A stretch of DNA of 64,000 nucleotides from Agrococcus sp. Marseille-Q4369. Lineage in GTDB: Bacteria; Actinomycetota; Actinomycetes; Actinomycetales; Microbacteriaceae. A model generated the notes under the pieces. The model did not search any database, had not been told where the DNA came from, and was given only the letters and a program-made list of their open reading frames with translations. The position numbers and the translations under genes were made by a program. The stretch covers positions 496,001 through 560,000 of the forward strand of contig NZ_CP070501.1 in the NCBI RefSeq assembly GCF_018308945.1, written 5' to 3'. Numbering within the stretch: position 1 is the first letter of the stretch; each line of letters begins with the position of its first letter. Below, piece by piece: positions 16,761-25,625 of the stretch.

Positions 16761-17839
16761 TGCGCGTCCTGTTCGACTGCCGCTACGTGCGCCTCGAGCG
16801 GCACGACGGCATCTCGCGCTTCTCGGCCGAGCTCGTCGCCGAGCTCGCACGCGACCACGACGTGACGATGCTCGTGAGCGACGAGCGGCAGCTCGCGATG
16901 CTGCCGCGCCTCCCGCACGTGCTCGGCCCCTCGCCCACCGGCCCGCTCGAGCCGCTCACGTCGTGGCGACTGCGCCGCGTGCGCGCCGACGTCGCGTTCT
17001 CGCCCATGCAGACGATCGGCTCGATCGGTCGCGCGTGGCCGCTCGTGACGACCGTGCACGACCTCATCTACTACCGCCACCCGAAGCCGCCGCCGAGCTT
17101 CCCGGCGCCCGTGCGCCTGCTGTGGCGGCTCTACCACCGCTCGTTCGCGCCGCAGCGGATGCTGCTGAACGCCGTCGACGGCGTCGCGACCGTCTCGGAG
17201 ACGACCCGCGGGCTCATCGAGCGGCACCGGCTCACGCGCCGCCCGGTGGCGGTGGTGCCGAACGCGTTCGCGCCGCTCGGGGAGCCCGTCGCGCACGCGG
17301 CGCCGCCCACGCGGCGGCTCGTCTACATGGGCTCCTTCATGCCCTACAAGGACGTCGAGACGCTCGTCGCCGCCGCCCGCCTGCTGCCCGAGCACGAGCT
17401 GCACCTGTGCAGCCGCGTCGACCCCGCGACGCGCGAGCGGCTCACGCGGCTCGCGGCAGGCGCATCCGTCGTCTTCCACGACGGCCTCTCGGACGCCGAG
17501 TACGCCGAGCTGCTGCGCAGCGCGACGGCGCTCGTGCACGCGTCGCGCGACGAGGGCTTCGGCATCCCGCTGCTCGAGGCGATGAGCCTCGGCGTGCCCG
17601 CGGTCGTCGCCGACACGGCGATCTTCCGCGAGGTCGGCGGCGACGCGGCGCGCTACTTCCCGGTGGGAGACGCGGATGCGCTCGCGCGCGCCGTGCGCGC
17701 CCTCGAGGGGGAGTGGGCGGCCGTCTCGCGCGCCTCCCGCGAGCAGGCCGCCCGCTTCAGCTGGCGCGCCTCGGCCGAGCGGCTCGGCGCCTTCCTCGCG
17801 GAGGTCGCCGCCGCGTCGCCGCGCAAGGGCTCGCGCTGA
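16760..17839 (+). CDS. Family 4-type glycosyltransferase
   Basis: A 359-residue GT-B glycosyltransferase. The N-terminus MRVLFDCRYVRLERHDGISRF has the acceptor-domain pattern of mannosyl- or galactosyltransferases of the GT4 family, VTTVHDLIYYRHP lies about residue 95, and the C-terminal nucleotide-sugar domain has VYMGSFMPYKDVETLV and the E-x7-E motif in DEGFGIPLLEAMSLGVP (about 261-277). It is cytoplasmic with perhaps peripheral membrane attachment. Donor and acceptor are unknown. It follows the hydrolase with a one-base TGATG overlap and ends 22 bases before the convergent sirtuin gene. Confidence 0.87.
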   Translation: MRVLFDCRYVRLERHDGISRFSAELVAELARDHDVTMLVSDERQLAMLPRLPHVLGPSPTGPLEPLTSWRLRRVRADVAFSPMQTIGSIGRAWPLVTTVHDLIYYRHPKPPPSFPAPVRLLWRLYHRSFAPQRMLLNAVDGVATVSETTRGLIERHRLTRRPVAVVPNAFAPLGEPVAHAAPPTRRLVYMGSFMPYKDVETLVAAARLLPEHELHLCSRVDPATRERLTRLAAGASVVFHDGLSDAEYAELLRSATALVHASRDEGFGIPLLEAMSLGVPAVVADTAIFREVGGDAARYFPVGDADALARAVRALEGEWAAVSRASREQAARFSWRASAERLGAFLAEVAAASPRKGSR

Positions 17840-17860
17840 CGCGGGCCGCCGCCGCGCTGC

Positions 17861-18673
17861 TCAGGCCGGGGCGTCGAGCGCGTCGGCGATCGCGGCGAGC
17901 GACTCGCTCGTGCCGCCCTCGACGCGCGCCGCCGCAGGGCCGTCCCACTTCGTCGGCCCGCGGTTGACGATCACGATCGGCACGTCCTCGCGCCGCGCGA
18001 CCTCGAGCAGTCGCGTGCCCGAGTTCACGACGAGCGACGAGCCGGCGACGAGCACGACCTCGCCCGCCGCGACGATGTCGCGCGCCGACGCGAACACGTC
18101 GACGGGCACGAGCTCGCCGAAGAACACGACGTCGGGCTTCAGGATGCCGCCGCACACGGGGCACGCGGGCACCTCGAAGCGCTGCGAGGCGTCGATCTCG
18201 ACGTCGCCGTCGGGCTGCAGCCGCACCTGCTCCGGCATGCGGATCCAGGGGTTCAGCCGCTCGATCTCGTCGGCGATGCGGTGCCGGTCGAACGTCGTGC
18301 CGCAATCGAGGCACGTGACGGTGTGCAGCTGCCCGTGGACGTGCGTGACGTTCGTCGAGCCCGCCCGCTCGTGCAGGTCGTCGACGTTCTGCGTCGCGAT
18401 GCCGGTCGTGAGCCCCGCGCGCTCGAGCCGCGCGAGCGCGCGGTGGCCCTCGTTCGGCTGCACCGAGGCGAAGCGCTGCCAGCCGAGGTGGCTGCCGGCC
18501 CAGTAGCGGCGTCGCGCGTCGACGCTCGCGAGGAAGGTCTCGAACAGCATGGGGTTGCGCGGCGGCGCGCCCTCGCCCCGGTAGTCGGGGATGCCCGAGT
18601 CGGTCGAGATGCCTGCACCCGTCACGACCGCGATGCGGCGTCCGCGCAGCAGGTCGATGGCTGTGTCGAGCAC
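17861..18673 (-). CDS. NAD-dependent protein deacylase, sirtuin family
   Basis: A 270-residue Sir2-family protein that removes acyl groups from lysine with NAD. Motifs: TGAGISTDSGIPDYRG (about residues 18-33), TQNVDDLHERAG (about 97), catalytic His in VHGQLH, two Zn-binding Cys pairs CLDC and CPVC, and the NAD-binding AGSSLVV plus IVNRGPT. The length and second Cys spacing fit class II/III bacterial sirtuins. A TTG at 18679 could start the frame, but TAGGGT (18685-18680, minus strand) abuts it; the GTG at 18673 lies 6 bases after that hexamer and is the better start. Confidence 0.9.
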   Translation of the reverse strand: MLDTAIDLLRGRRIAVVTGAGISTDSGIPDYRGEGAPPRNPMLFETFLASVDARRRYWAGSHLGWQRFASVQPNEGHRALARLERAGLTTGIATQNVDDLHERAGSTNVTHVHGQLHTVTCLDCGTTFDRHRIADEIERLNPWIRMPEQVRLQPDGDVEIDASQRFEVPACPVCGGILKPDVVFFGELVPVDVFASARDIVAAGEVVLVAGSSLVVNSGTRLLEVARREDVPIVIVNRGPTKWDGPAAARVEGGTSESLAAIADALDAPA

Positions 18674-18727
18674 GGTCAAACCCTAGCCCCGGTATCCTCG
18701 AGCCCGGCGGGGGGAGGCTGGGAGCGC

Positions 18728-19525
18728 ATGCAGATCGTGACGATCGACTCGCTCGCCGACCCTCGGCTCGAGGACTTCGTCGGTCTCACCGACGTCGCGC
18801 TGCGCCGTCGCACCGAGCCCGAGCGCGGCCTCTACATCGCCGAGTCGCAGACGGTGCTCGAGCGCGCGCTCCGCGCGGGCCACGAGCCGCGCTCGGTGCT
18901 CGTCGCGCCGCGCTGGCTGCCCGACGTCGAGCGGCTCGTCGGCGGCCTCGACGTGCCGGTCTTCGTCGGCGACGAGGGCGTGCTCGAGCAGATCACGGGC
19001 TTCCACCTCCACCGCGGGGCGCTCGCCTCGATGCACCGACCGGTGCTCCCGGATGCGTCGGCGCTGCTCGAGCGCGCTCGTCGCGTCGTCGTGCTCGACG
19101 GACTCGTCGACCACACGAACGTCGGCGCCGCCTTCCGCTCGGTCGCGGGCATCGGCGGCGACGCCGTGCTCGTCACGTCGACGTGCGCCGACCCGCTCTA
19201 CCGGCGGAGCGTGCGCGTCTCGATGGGCACCGTGCTGCAGGTGCCGTGGACGCGCATCGACTCGCTCGAGGCGGCCATCCCCGTCTTCCACGGCGCGGGC
19301 TTCGAGGTCGTCGCCATGGCGCTGCGCGACGACGCCGTCGACCTCGACGAGTACGCGGCGGCGCCCGCGGACCGCGTCGCCCTCGTGTTCGGCTCGGAGG
19401 GACCGGGCCTGACGGCGCGCGCGATCGCCGCCGCCGACCGGGTCGTGCGCATCCCCATGCACCACGGCGTCGACTCGCTCAACGTCGCCGCGTCGGCCGC
19501 TGTCGCGATGTGGGCGCTGCGGTGA
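18728..19525 (+). CDS. TrmH/SpoU-family RNA 2'-O-methyltransferase
   Basis: A 265-residue SPOUT-superfamily RNA methyltransferase using S-adenosylmethionine to methylate a ribose 2'-OH in rRNA or tRNA. An N-terminal substrate-binding region includes LYIAESQTVLERAL (about residues 36-49). The knotted catalytic domain has motif 1 DGLVDHTNVGAAFRSV (about 122-137), motif 2 ALVFGSEGPGLT and motif 3 IPMHHGVDSLNVAASAAV near the C-terminus. The target nucleotide is not deducible. A GGGAGG-type site precedes the ATG at 18728. Its TGA overlaps the GTG of the carboxypeptidase gene. Confidence 0.9.
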   Translation: MQIVTIDSLADPRLEDFVGLTDVALRRRTEPERGLYIAESQTVLERALRAGHEPRSVLVAPRWLPDVERLVGGLDVPVFVGDEGVLEQITGFHLHRGALASMHRPVLPDASALLERARRVVVLDGLVDHTNVGAAFRSVAGIGGDAVLVTSTCADPLYRRSVRVSMGTVLQVPWTRIDSLEAAIPVFHGAGFEVVAMALRDDAVDLDEYAAAPADRVALVFGSEGPGLTARAIAAADRVVRIPMHHGVDSLNVAASAAVAMWALR

Positions 19526-20781
19526 GCTCGCGCGCTCCCGCGACGGCCAGGCGCACGCATCCGCTCGTCGTGCTGCTGCGATCGCTCCTCGTCATCGCGC
19601 TCGTCGCTGCCGTCGCGCTCGCTGCCGCCGTGCTCGTGGCGCCGGCCCCGGCGATCGCGGGCGAGCCCGTGGAGGCCCCTGCCGCCGAGCTGCCCGCCGC
19701 GCAGGTCGAGTGGCCGGAGTCGGCGCGCGCCGCCGGCTACGGCGTCGTGGGCATCGACGGCGGCGCCGACGTCTGGCAGGCGTGGGGGAGCGAGGAGGCG
19801 CACCCGATGGCGAGCGTCGCGAAGCTCGTCACGGTGCTCATCGTGCTCGACGCGCACCCCATCGAGGGCGACTCGCGCGGCGCGCTCATCACGCTCGATC
19901 GCGACGACGTCGACGCGCAGGCGAGGGCGGTGCGCGAGAACGCGCCCATCGCGCCCGTCTTCGACGGCATGCAGGTCACGCAGCGCGACCTCATCGAGTG
20001 GTCGCTCGTCGACTCGGCCGGCAACGCCATCTGGTCGCTCGCGAGCTGGGCGTTCGGCGGCATGGACGGCTTCGCCGCTGCCGCCGCGGCGTGGACCGAC
20101 CGGCACGGGCTCGACGACACGGTGCTCGCCGATCCGGCCGGGCTCGACGCCCGCTCCGTCTCGAGCGCGAGCGACCTCACGCGCATGGCGCTCATGGCCG
20201 TCGGCGACCCCGTCGTGCTCTCCACCATCCAGCTCGAGTCGGTGCGCATCCCCGGCATCGGCGTCGCCCCGAACACCAACCGCATCCTCGGCGAGCACGA
20301 CATCGACGGCGGCAAGACCGGCACGCTCAAGGTGTGGGGGAGGAACCTCTTCGTCACGGCCATCCGGGAGGTCGACGGCGAGGCGCGCCGCGTCGTCGGG
20401 ATCGTCATGGGCACGATCGCCGCCGACGAGACCGACGCGGCGATGATCGCGCTGCTCGAGAGCGTCTGGCCGAACTTCGCCTCCCGCACGATCGTCGAGG
20501 CCGGCACCGTCGTCGCCGAGTACCGGGCGCCCTGGGGAGCGACGACCCGGGCGGTCGCGACCGGCCCGCTCGACGCGCACGTCTTCGCCGACGACGCCCC
20601 GGACTGGAGCGCGACCGTGGAGCCGATCGAGCCGGGCGCTGTGCCGCAGGCGGTCGGCGAGGTGTCGCTCGAGCGCGGGGACGAAGCGGTGCCCGTGCGC
20701 ACCGCGAGCCTGCTGACGCCCCCGGATGCGTGGTGGCGCCTCACGAACGCCCCGCTCGTGCTCGGCTGGTACTTCGACTAG
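19522..20781 (+). CDS. D-alanyl-D-alanine carboxypeptidase (S11-like penicillin-binding protein)
   Basis: A 419-residue extracytoplasmic protein with one N-terminal membrane helix (about residues 15-42, Leu/Val/Ala-rich) acting as signal or anchor. The SxxK motif is SVAK (about residues 94-97) and the third motif KTG is in DGGKTGTLKV (about 262). The expected SxN position reads SAGN in LVDSAGNAIW (about 172), so the Asn is displaced by one residue. The protein probably trims D-Ala from peptidoglycan stem peptides. It starts with GTG at 19522 overlapping the methyltransferase stop by 4 bases and ends at a shared CTAG with the convergent GDSL gene. Confidence 0.85.
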   Translation: MSSRAPATARRTHPLVVLLRSLLVIALVAAVALAAAVLVAPAPAIAGEPVEAPAAELPAAQVEWPESARAAGYGVVGIDGGADVWQAWGSEEAHPMASVAKLVTVLIVLDAHPIEGDSRGALITLDRDDVDAQARAVRENAPIAPVFDGMQVTQRDLIEWSLVDSAGNAIWSLASWAFGGMDGFAAAAAAWTDRHGLDDTVLADPAGLDARSVSSASDLTRMALMAVGDPVVLSTIQLESVRIPGIGVAPNTNRILGEHDIDGGKTGTLKVWGRNLFVTAIREVDGEARRVVGIVMGTIAADETDAAMIALLESVWPNFASRTIVEAGTVVAEYRAPWGATTRAVATGPLDAHVFADDAPDWSATVEPIEPGAVPQAVGEVSLERGDEAVPVRTASLLTPPDAWWRLTNAPLVLGWYFD

Positions 20782-21590
20782 TCGCGAGCGCTCTCGTCGC
20801 CGCGAGGGGGCAGCACCGGCTCCGCGGTCGGGCGCTTGGGCGAGATGGTGTCGCCCGAGGACTGGCCGCGCAGCCGCCGCAGCACCCACGGCGCGAGGTG
20901 CTCGCGCGCCCACTGCAGGTCGTCGCGCCGCATGCGCTGCCACGTGCGCACGGGCAGCGGCTCGGGTGCCATGGGCTCGAGCGCGTGCTGCACGCCGAGC
21001 GCGTCGAGCACGATGATCGCGATGGCGTGGTGGCCGAGGGCCGAGAAGTGCAGCCGGTCGGCGGCCCACATCTGCGGCTGCTGCAGCTGCCTCGCCGACC
21101 ACATGTCGGCGATCGCCGCGCCGTGCTTCGCCGCGACGCCGTGCAGGTTGGCGTTGTAGATGCCGACCTTCCCCCGGATCGCGCGCAGCACCGGCGTCAT
21201 CGCGATGTCGGGACCGTTGAAGAGCACGACTTCGGCGCCCGTCGCGCGGAGCCGGCCGACGACCTCGTCGAGCCTCGCGGCGAGCGCGTCGGGGTCGCCG
21301 CCGGGCCGGATGAGGTCGTTGCCGCCCGCCGAGATCGTCACGAGGTCGGGCTGCAGCGCGATCGCCGGCTCGAGCTGCTCGTCGACGATCTGCTGCAGCA
21401 GCCGGCCCCGGATCGCGAGGTTCGCGTACTCGAAGTCGGGCCGCGAGCGCGCGAGCTCCTCCGCGACCCGGTCGGCCCACCCGCGCACGCCGTTCGGCAG
21501 GTTCGGCTCCTCGTCGCCCACTCCTTCGGTGAAGCTGTCGCCGAGCGCGACGTAGCGGGTGAACGGGTGCTCGAGGCCTGGGTGCTGCAT
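20778..21590 (-). CDS. SGNH/GDSL hydrolase
   Basis: A 270-residue SGNH-hydrolase-fold esterase. Block I is VALGDSFTEGVGD (catalytic Ser, about residues 14-26), block II has Gly in NLAIRG, block III is ISAGGNDLIRPGG (Asn, about 96), and block V is DRLHFSALGHHAIA (catalytic Asp and His, about 187-198). There is no signal peptide, so it is cytoplasmic. Substrate unknown. CAGGAT (21602-21597, minus strand) stands 6 bases before the ATG at 21590. It converges on the carboxypeptidase gene with 4 shared bases, and is divergent from dinB. Confidence 0.88.
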   Translation of the reverse strand: MQHPGLEHPFTRYVALGDSFTEGVGDEEPNLPNGVRGWADRVAEELARSRPDFEYANLAIRGRLLQQIVDEQLEPAIALQPDLVTISAGGNDLIRPGGDPDALAARLDEVVGRLRATGAEVVLFNGPDIAMTPVLRAIRGKVGIYNANLHGVAAKHGAAIADMWSARQLQQPQMWAADRLHFSALGHHAIAIIVLDALGVQHALEPMAPEPLPVRTWQRMRRDDLQWAREHLAPWVLRRLRGQSSGDTISPKRPTAEPVLPPRGDESARD

Positions 21591-21596
21591 GCCTCC

Positions 21597-21667
21597 ATCC
21601 TGCCGTGCGTTCCGCCGTCGTCGATCGAGCGGTGTCTCCCAGCCGTGTCGCCGGTGCGTGGGACGAT
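21597..21667. promoter_or_regulatory. Divergent leaderless promoters of the GDSL gene and dinB
   Basis: CAGGAT (21602-21597, minus strand) and GACGAT (21662-21667, plus strand) each lie 6 bases from their start codons. I looked for an actinobacterial LexA box here and saw no convincing one. Confidence 0.5.
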
Positions 21668-21673
21668 GGATGC

Positions 21674-22918
21674 GTGAGCAAGCAGGATGGGTCGAACCGG
21701 CTCGTCTCGGGCCCCGACGTCGACGACTCGACCGCGACGATCCTGCACGTCGACCTCGACGCGTTCTTCGCCTCGGCGTCGCTGCTCGCGAGGCCCGACC
21801 TCGTCGGGCTCCCGGTCGTGATCGGCCACGACTCGACGCGCTCGGTCGTCACCGCCGCGACCTACGAGGCCCGCAAGTACGGCGTGCACTCCGCGATGCC
21901 GATGGGGCGGGCGCTGCGGCTGTGCCCGAACGCGATCGTGCTCGAGCCCGACTTCCACCTCTACTCGCGCCTCTCGAAGCACGTGATGGGCATCCTCGAC
22001 GACGTCTCGCCCGACGTCGAGCGGCTCGGCATCGACGAGGCCTTCGTCGGCATCGCGGGCTTGCGTCGCCTCTCCGGCGGCGCGAACCGCATCGGACCGG
22101 GGCTCCGGCAGCGCATCCGGGCCGAGACGGGTCTCGTCGCCTCCGTCGGCGCGGCGAGCACGAAGCACGTCGCGAAGCTCGCCTCCGGTCGTGCGAAGCC
22201 CGACGGGCTGCTCGTCGTGCCCGACGAGCGCGTGCTCGACTTCCTCCACCCGCAGCCCGCGAGCGCCATCTGGGGCGTGGGGCCGAAGCAGCAGGAGCGC
22301 CTCGCGCGCTACGGGCTCCACACCGTCGGCGACGTCGCCCGCACGTCCCTCGAGCGGCTCGAGGCGTGGTTCGGCGAAGCGACCGGCCGCCACCTGCACG
22401 AGCTCTCGTGGGGGCGGGATCCGCGCGAGGTGCGCGAGCGAGGTCACGAGAAGACCTTCGGCCACAACCACACGTTCTCGCACGACGTCGTCGATCGCAC
22501 GGAGCTCCAGGGCGAGATCCTGCGGCTCGCGACGGGCGTCGGTCGGCGCCTCCGCGACGCGGGCGTGCAGGCGCGCACCGTGACGCTCACCGTGCGGTTC
22601 CACGACTTCCGCACCATCACGCGCTCGCGCACGCTGCCGGAGGCGACCGACGTCACGCGCGTGCTCGTCGAGACGGCGTGGTCGCTCCTCGACGCGCTCG
22701 GCGAGCTCCCGCCCGTGCGGCTCCTCGGCGTGCGAGCGAGCTCGGTGCAGGACGCCGCCGATCACGGGCTGCTGTGGGACGACACCGAGACCTGGGGGAG
22801 CGCGGAACGGGCGATGGACGCCGTGCACGACCGCTTCGGCGCCGCGGCGGTCGCGCCGGCGAGCATGCTGCGGCGCGAGCGGAAGCGCGACGACACGGGC
22901 CCCTCCGGCGGTGACTGA
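21674..22918 (+). CDS. dinB: DNA polymerase IV (Y family)
   Basis: A 414-residue error-prone translesion polymerase. The palm motif HVDLDAFFASASLL (about residues 25-38) gives the first catalytic Asp, and the second acidic pair is in RLGIDEAF (about 120), where the usual Ser before IDEA is Gly. The fingers have the TAATYEARKYGVHSAMPM block. The finger-thumb region has ASVGAASTKHVAKLAS and the helix-hairpin-helix IWGVGPKQQERL (about 199-210). A little-finger domain follows (about 255-370). No clear beta-clamp pentapeptide was found at the C-terminus. The GTG start is set by GACGAT six bases upstream. It is expected to be induced by DNA damage, but no LexA site is visible. Confidence 0.92.
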   Translation: MSKQDGSNRLVSGPDVDDSTATILHVDLDAFFASASLLARPDLVGLPVVIGHDSTRSVVTAATYEARKYGVHSAMPMGRALRLCPNAIVLEPDFHLYSRLSKHVMGILDDVSPDVERLGIDEAFVGIAGLRRLSGGANRIGPGLRQRIRAETGLVASVGAASTKHVAKLASGRAKPDGLLVVPDERVLDFLHPQPASAIWGVGPKQQERLARYGLHTVGDVARTSLERLEAWFGEATGRHLHELSWGRDPREVRERGHEKTFGHNHTFSHDVVDRTELQGEILRLATGVGRRLRDAGVQARTVTLTVRFHDFRTITRSRTLPEATDVTRVLVETAWSLLDALGELPPVRLLGVRASSVQDAADHGLLWDDTETWGSAERAMDAVHDRFGAAAVAPASMLRRERKRDDTGPSGGD

Positions 22919-22924
22919 GCCGGG

Positions 22925-23167
22925 TCAGCCCCGCCCGAGCCAGCGCTCGAGCGGGATCGAGCCGCGGTGGTTCGGCGTCAGCACCCACACGACCGCGTAG
23001 AGGCCCCAGCCGATGACCGGCAGCGCGAACAGCAGCAGCGTGACGAGGCGCACGATCCACACGTTGACGTGCGTCTTCGCGGCGATGCCGCCGCAGATGC
23101 CGGCGAGGATCCGCTGCGGGCCGCGGCGGAAGCCGGCCCGGCGGATGGAGTCGAAGATGGAGGCCAT
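22925..23167 (-). CDS. PspC-domain small membrane protein
   Basis: An 80-residue protein with the PspC domain: RILAGICGGIAAKTHVNVW (about residues 19-37), then VRLVTLLLFALPVIGWGLYAVVWVLTP as one or two membrane segments. In other bacteria PspC takes part in the phage-shock/envelope-stress response, often as a toxin-like sensor; single-domain copies in actinobacteria are uncharacterised. TAGCGT (23179-23174, minus strand) lies 6 bases before the ATG at 23167. It ends 6 bases after the convergent dinB stop. Confidence 0.87.
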   Translation of the reverse strand: MASIFDSIRRAGFRRGPQRILAGICGGIAAKTHVNVWIVRLVTLLLFALPVIGWGLYAVVWVLTPNHRGSIPLERWLGRG

Positions 23168-23227
23168 GGCCTCACGCTAGCCGCGCCGGCTGGACGGCGG
23201 GAGGGGGACTGCACCCAGGGAACGGGA

Positions 23228-23258
23228 AGAGGCCCGGAGCGAATCGCTCCGGGCCTCT
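23228..23258 (-). terminator. Hairpin terminator after tRNA-Leu
   Basis: A perfect 14-bp stem, 23228-23241 against 23245-23258, with an AAT loop. It starts 5 bases beyond the 3' end of the minus-strand tRNA gene, so it most likely ends that transcript. Confidence 0.75.
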
Positions 23259-23262
23259 CTCG

Positions 23263-23348
23263 TGCGCGAGGGGGGACTTGAACCCCCACGCCCTAATACG
23301 GGCACTAGCACCTCAAGCTAGCGCGTCTGCCAATTCCGCCACCCGCGC
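23263..23348 (-). tRNA. tRNA-Leu (anticodon GAG)
   Basis: An 86-base class II tRNA. The acceptor stem pairs GCGCGGG (from 23348) with CTCGCGC (ending 23264), including one G-U. The anticodon stem is CTAGC/GCTAG with loop TTGAGGT, giving anticodon GAG for CUC and CUU codons. A long variable arm (TGCCCGTATTAGGGCG) and the T loop GGTTCAAGTCC are present. CCA is not encoded. CUC is the most used Leu codon in this window, so this should be a major tRNA. Confidence 0.95.
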
Positions 23349-23473
23349 AGAGTGTCGGTTTCCTTTGCAGGACCGAGAAATGACTCTAGCACGCTCCGAG
23401 ACCCTCGCTCGACCACCGGGCGGCCGAGCCCGGCTCGCACGGCTTCGCATCCGCAGGCGGCTAGCCTTGAGCA

Positions 23474-24766
23474 GTGACCGATGGCCTCTCCCGCACCGTG
23501 CAGCTCGCCCGAGACCTCATCCGCATCGACACGCAGAACTGGGGCGGCGGTCGGTCCTCCGGTGAAGCGGATGCCGCGGCCTACGTGAGCGCGGTACTCG
23601 CGTCGATGGGCGTCGAGAGCGAGACCTTCGAGTCGGCGCCGGGCCGCGCGAGCGTCGTCGCGCGCATCGACGGCGAGGACCCGAGCCTCCCGCGGCTCGT
23701 CGTGCACGGCCACCTCGACGTCGTGCCCGCGGACGCGAGCGAGTGGAGCGTCGACCCCTTCGCCGGCGAGATCCGCGACGGCTTGCTGTGGGGCCGCGGC
23801 GCCGTCGACATGAAGCAGATGGACGCCATGATCCTCGCCGCGCTCGAGCGCATCCTCGCGAGCGGCGGGCGCCCGCGGCGCGGCCTGGTCGTCGCCTTCT
23901 TCGCCGACGAGGAGGCGGGCGGCGCCTACGGCGCCCAGTGGCTCGTGCGCAACCACCCGGAGCTCTTCGAGGGCGCGACGGAGGCGATCAGCGAGGTCGG
24001 CGGCTACTCGATCGAGGTCGGCGGCCGCCGCGCCTACCTCCTGCAGACGGGCGAGAAGGCGCTGCAGTGGATCCTGCTGCGCGCTCGCGGCACCGCCGCG
24101 CACGGCTCGCAGCACATGCGCGACAACGCGGTGACGAAGCTCGCCGCCGCGGTCGCCGCGGTCGGCGCGCACGAGTTCCCCGTCGAGCTCACCGCCACGA
24201 CGCGCGAGCTCATCGCGCGCATCGCGGCGCTCCTCGGCGTGGACGACGACGATCCCGACGCGGTCGCCGAGCGCACCGGCACGGTCTCGCGCTTCCTGCG
24301 CTCGAGCCTCCGCCACACGGCGAACCCGACGATGCTCGAGGCCGGCTACAAGCACAACGTCATCCCCTCGGTCGCTGAGGCGCGCATCGACGTGCGCCCG
24401 CTGCCGGGCCGCGAGCGGGAGGCGATCGACGCCATCCGCGCGCTCGTGGGCGAGGACATCGAGCTCGAGCTCGTGCACGGCGACATCGGCATCGAGCATC
24501 CCTTCGGCGGCGGGCTCGTCGACGCGATGGCCGCCTCGCTCGGCCGCTTCGACCCCGAGGCGCCGGTGCTGCCGTACATGCTCTCGGGCGGCACCGACAA
24601 CAAGTCGCTCGCCGAGCTCGGCATCGCCGGCTACGGCTTCGCGCCGCTGCGGCTCACGCCCGATCTCGACTTCGCCGCGATGTTCCACGGCGTCGACGAG
24701 CGGGTGCCGCTCGACGCCCTCGACTTCGGCACCGACGTGCTCGAAGACCTGCTGCTGACGTACTGA
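23474..24766 (+). CDS. M20/M25/M40 family metallopeptidase
   Basis: A 430-residue zinc-dependent peptidase or deacylase of the M20 clan. Metal-binding and catalytic residues: VHGHLDVVP (His, Asp; about residues 77-85), the WGRGAVDMK segment (Asp, about 115), FADEEAGG (catalytic Glu-Glu, about 143), and near the C-terminus GGTDNKSLAELG and a final His in MFHGVDERVPL. A dimerisation domain lies between about residues 190 and 305. Relatives include carboxypeptidases and ArgE/DapE; the substrate is open. The GTG at 23474 is preceded by TAGCCT (23462-23467) at 6 bases. uppP follows 25 bases later. Confidence 0.9.
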   Translation: MTDGLSRTVQLARDLIRIDTQNWGGGRSSGEADAAAYVSAVLASMGVESETFESAPGRASVVARIDGEDPSLPRLVVHGHLDVVPADASEWSVDPFAGEIRDGLLWGRGAVDMKQMDAMILAALERILASGGRPRRGLVVAFFADEEAGGAYGAQWLVRNHPELFEGATEAISEVGGYSIEVGGRRAYLLQTGEKALQWILLRARGTAAHGSQHMRDNAVTKLAAAVAAVGAHEFPVELTATTRELIARIAALLGVDDDDPDAVAERTGTVSRFLRSSLRHTANPTMLEAGYKHNVIPSVAEARIDVRPLPGREREAIDAIRALVGEDIELELVHGDIGIEHPFGGGLVDAMAASLGRFDPEAPVLPYMLSGGTDNKSLAELGIAGYGFAPLRLTPDLDFAAMFHGVDERVPLDALDFGTDVLEDLLLTY

Positions 24767-24791
24767 CATCCCGCCTACCGACCAGGGGACC

Positions 24792-25625
24792 ATGGACTGG
24801 CTGATCGCGATCGTGCTCGGGGCGCTGCAGGGCGCCACCGAGTTCCTGCCCATCTCGTCGAGCGCCCACTTGCGCATCGCGGGCGAGCTGCTGCCCGGCG
24901 CGGAGGATCCCGGCGCGACGTTCACCGCGATCACGCAGATCGGCACCGAGCTCGCGGTCGTCATCTTCTTCTGGCGCGACATCTCCCGCATCATCGCGAA
25001 GTGGTTCGGCTCCTTCCGCGGCACAGTCGCGAAGGACGACCCCGACGTCAAGATGGGCTGGCTCGTCATCATCGGCACGGTGCCGATCGTCATCGCGGGC
25101 GTGCTCTTCCAGGACCTCATCCGCGACCAGCTGCGCAGCCTCTGGATCACCGCGACCGTGCTCATCGTGTTCGGCGTCATCCTCGGCCTCGCCGACATGC
25201 TGGGCAAGCGCGTCAAGACGCTCGAGACGACGACCTACCGCGACGGCCTGCTCATCGGCGTCGCGCAGGTGCTCGCGCTCATCCCGGGCGTCTCGCGCTC
25301 GGGGGCGACGGTCACGATGGGCCGCGCGCTCGGCTACGAGCGTCCCGCCGCGGCGAAGTACGCGTTCTTCCTCGCGGTGCCGGCCGTCTTCGGCTCGGGC
25401 TTCTACGAGGCCTACCAGGCCTTCACCGAGCCGTCGTCGATCGGCCTCGGCTGGGGCCCGACGATCCTCGCGACCGCCGTCGCCTTCGTCGTCGGTCTCG
25501 CCGTCATCCGCTGGCTCATGGCGTGGATCTCGCGCCGCAGCTTCGCGCCGTTCGTGATCTACCGCATCGCCCTCGGCGGCGTGCTGCTCGTCGCCCTCTC
25601 GGCCGGCTGGATCGAGGCCCTCTGA
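24792..25625 (+). CDS. uppP: Undecaprenyl-diphosphatase UppP
   Basis: BacA-type phosphatase that converts undecaprenyl diphosphate to the monophosphate for reuse in peptidoglycan synthesis; overproduction gives bacitracin resistance in other species. The 277-residue protein is mostly membrane helices. The two catalytic motifs are GATEFLPISSSAHLRI (about residues 15-30) and PGVSRSGATVTMGRALG (about 163-179), with the essential Glu, His, Ser and Arg present. A ribosome binding site AGGGGA precedes the ATG at 24792. The TGA shares an A with the mshC start, giving the uppP-mshC order also known in mycobacteria. Confidence 0.96.
   Translation: MDWLIAIVLGALQGATEFLPISSSAHLRIAGELLPGAEDPGATFTAITQIGTELAVVIFFWRDISRIIAKWFGSFRGTVAKDDPDVKMGWLVIIGTVPIVIAGVLFQDLIRDQLRSLWITATVLIVFGVILGLADMLGKRVKTLETTTYRDGLLIGVAQVLALIPGVSRSGATVTMGRALGYERPAAAKYAFFLAVPAVFGSGFYEAYQAFTEPSSIGLGWGPTILATAVAFVVGLAVIRWLMAWISRRSFAPFVIYRIALGGVLLVALSAGWIEAL

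Noticed and set aside
18677-18679. TTG as sirtuin start
   Set aside because: It abuts the TAGGGT hexamer, so the transcript would probably start downstream; the GTG at 18673 has the standard 6-base spacing.
21591-21720. A LexA (SOS) box before dinB
   Set aside because: A TCGAAC-like string lies inside the coding region but no paired half-site at the right spacing was found.
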